Source of the DNA: Acidobacteriaceae bacterium | GTDB lineage: Bacteria > Acidobacteriota > Terriglobia > Terriglobales > Acidobacteriaceae | Assembly: GCA_030039895.1 (NCBI GenBank) | Contig: JASHUR010000096.1 | Coordinates: 1 to 13,916, forward strand | Direction of reading: 5' to 3' | DNA: 13,916 nt | Position numbers and translations under genes: made by a program | Notes under the pieces: generated by a model | Database searches by the model: none | What the model was told of the DNA's origin: nothing | Seen by the model: only the letters and a program-made list of their open reading frames with translations | In this document: piece by piece, positions 7,456 through 13,916 of the stretch | How the letters are laid out: each line of letters begins with the position of its first letter | Position numbering within the stretch: position 1 is the first letter of the stretch

Positions 7456-8061
7456 ATGCACGATGACCGCAGATATCATGCGCACAGCGACAGCGATTTC
7501 GAACCGGAGACCGAACCCTTTCCTGAGGAGTTGGAAGACAACTACGACGATGAAGAAGAGGAAGAGGTTTCCATTTCTCTTTCCTCCGATGATGACGATA
7601 TCGAGGACGAACAGGAAGACATGCCCGTCGCCGTGATCGAAGAGACAGCCGTCATCATTACTCCGGTGCCGGCGGCTCCGCCTGCGCCCAAGGCCCCCGC
7701 CAAGAAAGCTGCAAAGAAGGCTCCGGCGAAGAAAGCCGCCAAAAAAGCAGCGAAGAAGGCCCCCGCAAAGAAGGCTGCAAAGAAAGCTCCGGCGAAGAAA
7801 GCCGCCAAAAAAGTTTCGGCCAAAAAGGCCGTCAGGAAATCTGCCGCCAAGAAGAGAAGTAAGGGCGCCGGCGGCGGAAAGACTGCGAAGAAGTCTGCAG
7901 CAGTCAAGAAGGGCGCCGGCAGTAAAAAATCAATGAAGAAGAGAGGTAATCCATTGGCAGTTAAGAAAGCAGCAAAGAAGGCAGCCAAGAAGGCCGCGAA
8001 GAAAGCTCCAGCGAAGAAGGCAGCCAAGAAGACAGCAAAGAAGGCCGCGAAGAAAAAGTAA
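7456..8061 (+). CDS. histone H1-like Lys/Ala-repeat protein with an acidic N-terminus
   Basis: A 201-residue low-complexity protein. Residues 13-63 are strongly acidic (DDEEEEE near 31-37, DDDDIEDEQED near 45-55). A short hydrophobic/Pro linker (59-79) follows, and residues 79-201 are built from PAKKAAKKA repeats, broken by a Gly/Ser-rich stretch at 135-160. The basic part resembles AlgP/AlgR3, Bordetella BpH1 and chlamydial histone-like proteins, which bind DNA non-specifically, so it is probably nucleoid-associated. The acidic head could block or tune DNA binding within the same chain. The start is set by GGAGGG at 7442-7447; the open frame to 7291 lacks such a site. It is a single-gene unit with its own promoter and terminator. 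Function is inferred from composition, not from a defined domain. Confidence 0.82.
   Translation: MHDDRRYHAHSDSDFEPETEPFPEELEDNYDDEEEEEVSISLSSDDDDIEDEQEDMPVAVIEETAVIITPVPAAPPAPKAPAKKAAKKAPAKKAAKKAAKKAPAKKAAKKAPAKKAAKKVSAKKAVRKSAAKKRSKGAGGGKTAKKSAAVKKGAGSKKSMKKRGNPLAVKKAAKKAAKKAAKKAPAKKAAKKTAKKAAKKK
7690..7821 (+). repeat. 66-bp in-frame tandem duplication within the histone-like gene
   Basis: Unit 1 (7690-7755) and unit 2 (7756-7821) agree at all but about three positions over their first 57 bases and then diverge. The offset is 66 bp, or 22 codons, so the duplication keeps the reading frame. It adds one block of PAKKA-type repeats. Confidence 0.7.
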
Positions 8062-8089
8062 GTAACAGCAATACAGAGGCAAGCAAAAG

Positions 8090-8115
8090 AGCCTGGCCAT
8101 GCGCCAGGCTTTTTT
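8090..8115 (+). terminator. intrinsic terminator of the histone-like gene
   Basis: AGCCTGGC (8090-8097), a five-base loop and GCCAGGCT (8103-8110) form a perfect 8-bp stem ending in a run of six T (8110-8115). It is 28 bases after the stop codon. Confidence 0.92.
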
Positions 8116-8536
8116 GCGTCTGCTGACCGGCCCGCCACAGCCTCCGCCGACCCTTTTGAGCACTCTTCAACTCAGGCCGGCGATGCCTCATACCGCCCAG
8201 ATCCCCATGCTTTCTTTGCTCTATCTTTGCCCCGGAGAACCCGGCAAATCTTGGCCTCCGACGCTCTGGCTCCCGCGTGCAATTCATTCCCTTTTAATCC
8301 CTGACTGTGGGAAAGCACAGTTTGGGGCGGTATGCACGTTACGGAAGTAAGAGACCATGCTTTTACCAAGTATTAAACACCTATCGAGCTTAAAATCATT
8401 TACTTAGATTGAGTTAATTCCGCTCTTAGCGAGTCTCAGCCGATACCCTGCGGGTAGGCGTTCTGAACAGCGGATCGACTTCTCCACATTTTTTTCCACA
8501 GGACGGCCTCATGCCATAAACGGCTCTCTCACCCTC
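8116..8536. other. intergenic region between two facing terminators
   Basis: No convincing gene. Its contents are a 6-bp dyad ACTGTG-N6-CACAGT (8304-8321), an AT-rich part (about 8375-8420), and a cluster of small hairpins within a possible outer stem: CGCT-CTT-AGCG (8421-8431) and TACCC-TGC-GGGTA (8444-8456), enclosed by TCCGCT (8419-8424) with AGCGGA (8469-8474). Two DnaA-box-like 9-mers follow: TTCTCCACA (8480-8488) and TTTTCCACA (8492-8500), the latter matching the relaxed consensus TTWTNCACA. Whether any of this is an RNA or a DnaA-binding site cannot be decided here. Confidence 0.4.
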
Positions 8537-8567
8537 AAAACAAAGGGCTCCGCCAGACGCGGAGCCC
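8537..8567 (-). terminator. intrinsic terminator of skp
   Basis: On the minus strand, GGGCTCCGC (8567-8559), a five-base loop and GCGGAGCCC (8553-8545) form a perfect 9-bp stem followed by TTTGTTTT (8544-8537). It lies 26 bases after the skp stop. Confidence 0.88.
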
Positions 8568-8593
8568 CATTGCTGTAGCAGGAAAGTCGTGCC

Positions 8594-9253
8594 TTAGTGC
8601 GACGCACCTGAAGAGCTCGACGGTTGAGCGTGAGACGCGGGAGCCGAAGGCATTCCGCTCGACGGAGCAGGAGCGGAAACTCCGGACTGCACGTTGTAGG
8701 CATCGATCACAGCCTTGGTGATGTCGGTGCCATCGTTCCGCCACAAAACCGTCGGTGGCTGCTGCGCACCAGCGCTCTCATCCAGCACAACGCCGTACCC
8801 GTGCGCCTTGGCGTAGGACTGGAGCGTGCCGTACACCTTCTCAGCCAGTTGCTGGTAGGTCTGCTGCATCTGCTGCTCGTAGTCGCTGGAGGCGTCTTCG
8901 CCGTCGCGTTGCAGTGTTTTTTCCTTGTCGTCAATCGCTTCGGTGCGGCTTTGCCGCTCCGCATCGCTGAGCTTGCTGCCGTCCGCCTGGAGCTGCTTCT
9001 TCAGCGTATTGATCTCATCGGCCTCGGCTTTGAGCTGCGCCCGCTTCGGATCGAACTTCTGCTGAATTGCCGCAATATTCCGCCGGCCTTCATTCGTCTG
9101 GAAAACTGCAGCCTGAAAATTGATGACAGCCACCTTGGTGGTGCCCGTAGGAGCGGCCGTGCGCGTAGCGCTCGTCTGGGCCACGGCACTCAGCCCGAGA
9201 CCTGCGATGAGCAGCGGTGTTACGAAAATCGAACGTGAAAATACACGATTCAT
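8594..9253 (-). CDS. skp: OmpH/Skp-family periplasmic chaperone
   Basis: Skp trimers hold unfolded outer-membrane proteins in the periplasm and pass them to the BAM complex. The 219 residues carry a signal peptide (hydrophobic core about 9-24, probable cut after AVAQ). KVAVINFQAAVFQTNEGRR (40-58) is the typical OmpH strand and start of the first tentacle. A long, charged, helical coiled-coil stretch (about 65-150) follows, with VVLDES (155-160) as the returning strand. The last 30 residues are a Ser/Pro/Ala tail beyond the usual family end. It follows bamA on the same strand, as in many diderms, but a strong promoter at 9421-9449 gives it its own transcript. An in-frame TAA just upstream fixes the ATG; the GGAGGA site is 13 bases before it, a long spacing. 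Confidence 0.88.
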   Translation of the reverse strand: MNRVFSRSIFVTPLLIAGLGLSAVAQTSATRTAAPTGTTKVAVINFQAAVFQTNEGRRNIAAIQQKFDPKRAQLKAEADEINTLKKQLQADGSKLSDAERQSRTEAIDDKEKTLQRDGEDASSDYEQQMQQTYQQLAEKVYGTLQSYAKAHGYGVVLDESAGAQQPPTVLWRNDGTDITKAVIDAYNVQSGVSAPAPSSGMPSAPASHAQPSSSSGASH

Positions 9254-9299
9254 GCGAATTTAAGATTCCTCCGGTTTGAGTCAGATCGCCCGCGCTTGC

Positions 9300-9318
9300 G
9301 GAAGCGAACTTCGCTTCC
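9300..9318. repeat. perfect 9+1+9 palindrome in the skp leader
   Basis: GGAAGCGAA-C-TTCGCTTCC reads the same on both strands apart from the central base. It lies in the leader between the skp promoter and start codon, about 47 bases before the ATG, and can form a 7-bp RNA stem with a five-base loop or serve as a protein-binding dyad. Confidence 0.6.
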
Positions 9319-9420
9319 TGATCTACCTGCTGCGCTGTTCGTAGAAGCAGATTCCAGACCGGGAAGGGCTGGACAGCAAGACGAGACACGATCAGAAGAC
9401 ATTCTCAGGAACTGAGCCGA

Positions 9421-9449
9421 ATTATAGGTGTGGGGTGTCACAGCGTCAA
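9421..9449 (-). promoter_or_regulatory. sigma-70-type promoter of skp
   Basis: On the minus strand, TTGACG (9449-9444), a 17-bp spacer and TATAAT (9426-9421) give an almost perfect promoter. The transcript would start near 9414, leaving a leader of about 160 bases. skp can thus be expressed without bamA. Confidence 0.82.
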
Positions 9450-9497
9450 TGTCAGTCCTCGGATAATTGACAGTGGAATGGCTAGCTTCGTCACCAT

Positions 9498-9520
9498 GGG
9501 CCTGCCTGAAAAACAGGCCC
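9498..9520 (-). terminator. hairpin at the bamA stop codon, uncertain terminator
   Basis: On the minus strand, GGGCCTG-N9-CAGGCCC forms a 7-bp stem that starts in the bamA stop codon. Its T-run lies in the loop and no T-tract follows, so it is either a weak terminator or a 3'-end stabilising hairpin. Confidence 0.4.
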
Positions 9521-12369
9521 TAGAATGAAGTGCTCACCGCCAGGCGGAAGGTCTTCCGCGGCTCACGTAATTGATACAGCGACCCATATGCCTGCTGCGC
9601 CTGCGCATAGCTGTAATCGCCCGCGCCGCCCGCCGGGAACATGCTGCGCGTAATCAGGTCCTGCGTGTAGAAGTTCTCTTCCAGACGCAACGGATTGAAC
9701 GCGTAGTACAACCGGAAGGGGGCGTGAATAATCGGCATCATTACGTCCAGTTCGGCGCCTGTCGACATGCGCGGCACGTAATTGGTTCCCGGAATCGGAT
9801 CAATCGTGTGGCTGAACTGGATCGGCACTCCACCCTGGCAAGCCCCGTTGTTGTAATTCGGGCAGCCGTACAGCGGCGAGTTCAGCAGTGCAATACCCTG
9901 CGGGCTCTGATGCAGCTGGTCCGTGCTGGTCGCCATGTCCATGCCGAAGTCATCAAACAGGTTGAACGAGGCGAACCGCGCATAGATCGGAATACGGTAC
10001 TCCACATTCGTTGTAAAGCTCGCATCGCCGCCGATCGACGCAATGCCGTACACCGGAATCGGCACCTGGATCGCACCCAGGCTCGGATTCGTCGGATCGC
10101 GCGGAACCGTACTCCCGTCCGGGTTCGTCAGATTAAACAGCACCCGCGTCGGAACAAAACCATAGGGCGTCGCCGACCGAACGTCGAATCCGCGCAGATC
10201 ATAGTCGCCGCCTGTGTAGAAGCGGTCGAACGGCGGCGCAACATCGCCGCTGATGCCGCGGATATACTCCGCCTGCAGCCGGATCGCAAGTGTGTTCCGT
10301 CCTTCGGGATTGAGCTTCAAACCCTTGATCGGATGGTAGGTCTTATATTCGATCACCGGCTCGATGTAGCGCACATTGCCCCACAACCCGGCAATTCCAA
10401 GGTCCGCGGAGAAGCTATACCCGTGATGCGGCAGGAAAAGGGCATCCACCTTGTCCTCGACATAGCTCAACTGCAGTGAACTGGTCAGGATTCCGGTCAG
10501 CGCGTTCTGCCCCTGGATGCCGCTGCGGAACGCCAGCGTCTGGAAGAAGTTGTTCGACGCCGCGCTGTACGTCGTCACCGACGCCCTGTTCCAGCTGTAC
10601 GTCACGCCCACACGCTTGAAGCTGTGCCGGATCGGATAGCTTACCGAGAAGGTGAAGCCAGTCGAACTCTGGTCGTACTTCTGCAATAGCGACTGCGTCG
10701 CACTGGTAAGGTTCGCTGCGTTCCCGCCGGCAAGCGTGTAGTTCTTCGACGCGTTGTAGTCGTACTTGCTGTTGAAGACCTGGAACCCGATGTTCAGCGG
10801 CCTGTTGTGAACGTACGGCTCGTTGAACCCGAACCGCACATTGCGCTCAATGCTGCCCACGTTGCCCTGCAAGGTCAGGGTCTCGCCCAGGCCCAGGAAG
10901 TTGTTCGTCTGATAATTGAGCCCGAGGAACGATCCGCCCAGGCCGCTCACGCCGCCGTTGAGGCCGATTGAATTCTTACCCTTCTCGCTCACCTTCAGCA
11001 GCAGGTCAACCGTGCCGTTTTCCGCGTTCTCGTGCGTCTCGGAGTCCTGATCGACCTTCAGCGGGTTAAAGTAGCCCAGCTGGTTCAGCCGCATGATGCT
11101 CAGCTCCCACAGATGGCTGTTGTAGATCTGCCCTTCCTGCAGCAGCAGCTCGCGGCGAATCACGAAGTCGCGCGTTACCGTGTTCCCCTGGAACTCAATC
11201 CGCGACACATAGAACGGCTTGCCTTCATCAATATCGACGTTAAAGCTCACCGTGTGCTTGGCGTCGTTGAAGTTCGGCGTCGGAATCGCCACAAAGTTGA
11301 TGTAGCCCAGCGTGCCGTAGGCCTTTTGCAGGTTCTGCAGTCCCTTACCGAACTCGGTCGCGTTGAACCACTCCCCGTCCTTCTGCGAAAACTGTGCCCG
11401 CAGCGCCCTCACGTTGGTTACGGCCTTGTTGCCCGTAAAGGTAATTCCCGTCAAACGATAACGCTCGCCCTCATCAATCGGCAGCGTAATATCAATCCGC
11501 TTGCCCCTCTTCGGACGGAAGGTAAACAACGACAATCCCGTCTCGCTTCGCAGATGCGTCTGCGGATCGCCAACACTCGCGCGCAAATAGCCGCGGTCGC
11601 GATACGCCTGCCGCACCAGTTCGGAGTCCTCTTCCAACTTGCTCGCGTCATACACGCGCGGGAACAGGCTCTCAAGGAAGATCGAGTGCGGAATGCCAAT
11701 CGGCCGCAGGTTCCGCATCGACTCGCGAAGGATGCGCGACTTAACGTGCTGGTTCCCGATGAACCTGATCTTGCCCACCATCACCTTCGGGCCTTCCTTC
11801 ACAAGGAAGGTCAACTGCACCCCGGCCGGTGGAATCTTCTTGACCTCCGGCTTGATGGTCGCAAACTGGTGGCCATGTTCGGCCAGCATCTCCTTGAGCA
11901 CGTCAACCGCATGCGCAATCCGGGTCGGGTCGTACTTGCTCTCTTCGGAAATCCCGACTTTTTCTTTCTTAAACCGGTCCAGCACGTCAGAGATGGTCAC
12001 CGAGTTCAGGCCCTTGTACTGAATGTCCCGGATCGTCGGCTTCTCCGTCACATACACGTTCAGGATGATGCCCTTCGGCGTCTGCTCCTTGTCGATGCGC
12101 ACGTACTCAAAATAGCCGGTGTTCCACAGCGAGTTGAAATCGCGCTCTACCGTCAGCGGGTCATAGGTCTCATTCACCCGGCTGAACATGCGCGCAAGAA
12201 TCGTCTCTTTCGGAATCTCGCGGTTGCCGATCACGCGGATCTCAACGATCGTACTGCTCTGCTGTGCCCTGGCTAAAAACGGCACAAGGCAGCAAACAAT
12301 GAGTAGGAATTGCAGCGCCCGGCGCGTGGAACGGCGCAAACTCTGGCTCGGTTGGATTGGAGAGCTCAC
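9520..12369 (-). CDS. bamA: outer-membrane protein assembly factor BamA
   Basis: The central subunit of the BAM complex, which folds and inserts beta-barrel proteins into the outer membrane. With the GTG at 12369 it has 949 residues, longer than the usual 800 or so. A basic, hydrophobic signal peptide ends near ARA-QQ (residue 36). Five POTRA domains follow at about 41-110, 111-192, 195-298, 303-382 and 385-462; the third is enlarged. The 16-strand barrel follows, with the RGF motif (GGDYDLRGF, encoded near 10190-10225) and a terminal Phe (VSTSF). The frame is open to 12525, and ATGs at 12525, 12504 and 12477 are possible, but the -10 box at 12442-12447 lies downstream of all three, favouring GTG at 12369 or 12399. 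skp follows. Confidence 0.93.
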   Translation of the reverse strand: MSSPIQPSQSLRRSTRRALQFLLIVCCLVPFLARAQQSSTIVEIRVIGNREIPKETILARMFSRVNETYDPLTVERDFNSLWNTGYFEYVRIDKEQTPKGIILNVYVTEKPTIRDIQYKGLNSVTISDVLDRFKKEKVGISEESKYDPTRIAHAVDVLKEMLAEHGHQFATIKPEVKKIPPAGVQLTFLVKEGPKVMVGKIRFIGNQHVKSRILRESMRNLRPIGIPHSIFLESLFPRVYDASKLEEDSELVRQAYRDRGYLRASVGDPQTHLRSETGLSLFTFRPKRGKRIDITLPIDEGERYRLTGITFTGNKAVTNVRALRAQFSQKDGEWFNATEFGKGLQNLQKAYGTLGYINFVAIPTPNFNDAKHTVSFNVDIDEGKPFYVSRIEFQGNTVTRDFVIRRELLLQEGQIYNSHLWELSIMRLNQLGYFNPLKVDQDSETHENAENGTVDLLLKVSEKGKNSIGLNGGVSGLGGSFLGLNYQTNNFLGLGETLTLQGNVGSIERNVRFGFNEPYVHNRPLNIGFQVFNSKYDYNASKNYTLAGGNAANLTSATQSLLQKYDQSSTGFTFSVSYPIRHSFKRVGVTYSWNRASVTTYSAASNNFFQTLAFRSGIQGQNALTGILTSSLQLSYVEDKVDALFLPHHGYSFSADLGIAGLWGNVRYIEPVIEYKTYHPIKGLKLNPEGRNTLAIRLQAEYIRGISGDVAPPFDRFYTGGDYDLRGFDVRSATPYGFVPTRVLFNLTNPDGSTVPRDPTNPSLGAIQVPIPVYGIASIGGDASFTTNVEYRIPIYARFASFNLFDDFGMDMATSTDQLHQSPQGIALLNSPLYGCPNYNNGACQGGVPIQFSHTIDPIPGTNYVPRMSTGAELDVMMPIIHAPFRLYYAFNPLRLEENFYTQDLITRSMFPAGGAGDYSYAQAQQAYGSLYQLREPRKTFRLAVSTSF

Positions 12370-12441
12370 GCTCTCACGTTCGACGGGAAAAATATGCACA
12401 CCCTCACTGCAAAAAATCAGGCCAATCCTGCGCAAAATGCG

Positions 12442-12471
12442 ATTATATGTGACGGATGGCGCATACCCCAA
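12442..12471 (-). promoter_or_regulatory. candidate promoter of bamA
   Basis: A consensus TATAAT (minus strand, 12447-12442) has a partial -35, TTGGGG (12471-12466), at 18 bp. It lies between the end of the CPXCG gene and the signal peptide of bamA, and bears on which bamA start is used. Confidence 0.5.
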
Positions 12472-12537
12472 CCCCATCCTTGCCTTCAGCTCCCGCGCGT
12501 ACATCAAACGGCAGCCACACTCCATGCGTCAGCATGG

Positions 12538-12720
12538 TCAACTCTCAAGTTCGGTGTGGATCTCGTACCCATCGCCCATCCACCGGATCGCGAGCACATT
12601 GGGCTTGCAGCAGACCTGGCAATCCTCAACATAGCTCTGCCGTCCGCCCCCCGTTTCATCCACAACCGTCTCATTCCACTCTCCACAGCCTGCGCATTGG
12701 AAGCCTGCCTCAATCGGCAT
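12538..12720 (-). CDS. CPXCG-type small cysteine-rich protein
   Basis: A 60-residue cytoplasmic protein of the Cys_rich_CPXG type. Cysteines sit at 9 and 12 (FQCAGCGEW) and at 34, 37 and 38 (VEDCQVCCKP), with the typical VDETGGGRQSYVEDCQVCC core. They probably bind one zinc ion. The usual proline of the first CPxCG motif is replaced by alanine. The ATG at 12720 is chosen; a TTG nine bases upstream is in frame, but the GGGG before it fits the ATG better. It follows the oxidoreductase gene on the same strand with an 85-bp gap and precedes the bamA promoter. The family has no established function. Confidence 0.82.
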   Translation of the reverse strand: MPIEAGFQCAGCGEWNETVVDETGGGRQSYVEDCQVCCKPNVLAIRWMGDGYEIHTELES

Positions 12721-12805
12721 CGCTATCAACCCCGCACAGCCAAATCAACTTACAGTGAATTCCGCTTCCTAGTCTAAATGGAAACTTGCGATTCAGGCGC
12801 GCCTT

Positions 12806-13916
12806 TCATCCCGTTGCGCCCTCAATCTTTCGCACTTCCACAAGTGTCGAGTAAAACGTCGGCCCGCCTCCAATGTCCGTCAGCCTCTGCGACGTCAGCA
12901 GATTCACGTTGTAACCGCCGTCCGCCAGCTTGTTCCATCCCAGCTGCCCGGCCACCACACCGCGCTGCACTGCCGTCCCAATCCGCGCCTTCAGCCGTAG
13001 CCGCCCACGTGCATTAAAAATCTCCACCATGTCTCCATCTGCAATCCCGCGTGTCTCGGCATCCGCTGCATGCATTTCCAGCGCGTCCCTGTGCCCGTCC
13101 TCCATCTTCTGGTGTCCGGGCAAATTCGCAAACGTCGAATTCATATAGTTGTCTGCCTTGCGCGGCAAAAACTCCAGCGGATACTCCCCCAACTCTCCAT
13201 TCCGCGACTCCTTCGGAGCCACAAATCCCGGCAGCGGATCAATTCCCTGGGCCGCCAGAGCTTCCGAATAAAACTCCACCTTTCCGCTAGGCGTCGCAAA
13301 CTTCCCGTCTGTAAATGGCCGAAAAGCGCCATCCGCATCCGTCGCAAATTTCAGTTTGATATGCCCGCCCGCCGCATCCAGCGTCTCCTTCGTAATCCCT
13401 TCAAACCACGCAGGCTGTCCTTTGCCCTTGCACAGCGCCTGGTCAATCAAATCGCCCGCTGTATCTTTGAAGCACTCTTCTTTGAACCCCATCCGCTGCG
13501 CCAGCTCACCGAACAGCCACACATTCGACCTTGCCTCACCCAGCGGCGCAATTGCCGGGTTCGAAATCTGCGCATAGTAGTGCCCATAGGCGCCCTGCAC
13601 ATCTCTGTGCTCCAGAAACGTTGTTGCCGGCAGCACCACGTCCGCATAATCCGTCGTGTCCGTAAAAAACTGCTCGTGGACCACCATGAACAAATCCTCG
13701 CGCGCCATACCCTTCACCACCTGCGTCTGGTCTGGAGCGATCGCCGCCGGATTCGAGTTGTACACAAACATCGCGTGCACCTGCGGCCCGTCCAGCTCCG
13801 TCAGCGCCTGCCCCAGCAGAGACATATTCACCACACGCGACTCGCGCCCCAGCGGGCTCGCCAACATCAGGTCCGGACGCTCCAGCGTCTCCTTGTCCCA
13901 CGGGAACGCTCCGCTC
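12806..13916 (-). CDS. molybdopterin oxidoreductase, C-terminal part (runs off the window)
   Basis: The C-terminal 369 residues of a DMSO-reductase-family enzyme that uses a bis-molybdopterin guanine dinucleotide cofactor. The frame stays open to the window edge, so the ATG at 13867 is internal and the gene is cut. FVYNSNPAAIAPDQ and REDLFMVVHEQFFTDTTDYADVVLPATTFLEH are classic family segments. The dinucleotide-binding domain is at the end, with PLEFLPRKADNYMNSTF, RGIADGDMVEIFNARG and a VVAGQLGW turn. The [4Fe-4S] and Tat-signal region, if present, is outside the window, so location and substrate are unknown. It resembles the formate dehydrogenase/YyaE-type branch, which is not enough to name the substrate. 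Confidence 0.9.
   Translation of the reverse strand, partial: SGAFPWDKETLERPDLMLASPLGRESRVVNMSLLGQALTELDGPQVHAMFVYNSNPAAIAPDQTQVVKGMAREDLFMVVHEQFFTDTTDYADVVLPATTFLEHRDVQGAYGHYYAQISNPAIAPLGEARSNVWLFGELAQRMGFKEECFKDTAGDLIDQALCKGKGQPAWFEGITKETLDAAGGHIKLKFATDADGAFRPFTDGKFATPSGKVEFYSEALAAQGIDPLPGFVAPKESRNGELGEYPLEFLPRKADNYMNSTFANLPGHQKMEDGHRDALEMHAADAETRGIADGDMVEIFNARGRLRLKARIGTAVQRGVVAGQLGWNKLADGGYNVNLLTSQRLTDIGGGPTFYSTLVEVRKIEGATG

Noticed and set aside
7690..8061. Repeats considered as a CRISPR-like array
   Set aside because: The repeats are in-frame Lys/Ala codons with no unique spacers and no cas genes nearby.
7542..8138. 198-codon minus-strand open frame of Phe/Ala repeats opposite the histone-like gene
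   Set aside because: The Phe/Leu/Ala repeats are the complement of AAG/GCC codons; it also runs across the terminator.
8099..8350. 83-codon open frame after the histone-like gene
   Set aside because: Begins inside the terminator hairpin, has no ribosome-binding site, and its Pro/Leu-rich translation looks random.
8358..8408. 16-codon open frame MLLPSIKHLSSLKSFT after a GGAAG-like site
   Set aside because: Too short to judge, no promoter found, and easily due to chance in an AT-rich stretch.
11032..12276. 414-codon plus-strand open frame opposite bamA
   Set aside because: Shadow of bamA; no recognisable domain, and composition typical of the antisense strand.

Overview
The window looks like a chromosomal core region of a GC-rich, diderm (Gram-negative-type) bacterium, most likely an acidobacterium of the Terriglobia/Acidobacteriaceae type. 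This rests on a BamA and Skp-like pair (outer membrane), strong C/G preference at third codon positions, and gene families such as the DUF2089/SHOCT-like module and the PAKKA-repeat histone-like protein. The taxonomic call is inference from family resemblance; no rRNA or other marker is present.

Layout. (1) 1-1071, plus strand: the end of a gene that resembles the RibD C-terminus, a small two-helix membrane protein, and riboflavin synthase (RibE). (2) 1072-2554, plus: an AT-rich promoter/operator island and a three-gene unit of a DUF2089-type helix-turn-helix protein, a small membrane protein and a SHOCT-like-domain protein. This is probably an envelope-associated regulatory unit. (3) 2555-3406: a cysteine-rich protein of unknown function, flanked on both sides by copies of a short REP-like repeat. 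(4) 3407-7148: lepA (minus) divergent from an MltD-like lytic transglycosylase (plus). (5) 7149-8115, plus: a histone-H1-like lysine/alanine-rich protein with an acidic N-terminus, an extended -10 promoter, a structured leader and a clear intrinsic terminator. (6) 8116-8536: a gap bounded by terminators facing each other, containing small hairpins and DnaA-box-like motifs but no convincing gene. (7) 8537-12477, minus: skp/ompH and bamA, each with its own visible promoter candidate. (8) 12538-13916, minus: a small CPXCG-type cysteine-rich protein and the C-terminal part of a molybdopterin oxidoreductase that runs off the window.

Most genes are housekeeping: riboflavin synthesis, translation factor EF4, murein remodelling, and outer-membrane protein folding and insertion. 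The less understood parts are the DUF2089/membrane/SHOCT-like unit, whose first and third proteins share a short helical module; the seven-cysteine protein between repeat copies; the acidic/basic chimeric histone-like protein; and the lepA leader, which carries a 16S-tail-like sequence where a Shine-Dalgarno would normally be. I see no CRISPR array, insertion sequence, prophage or tRNA/rRNA gene, and nothing that clearly forms a new defence or biosynthetic system.
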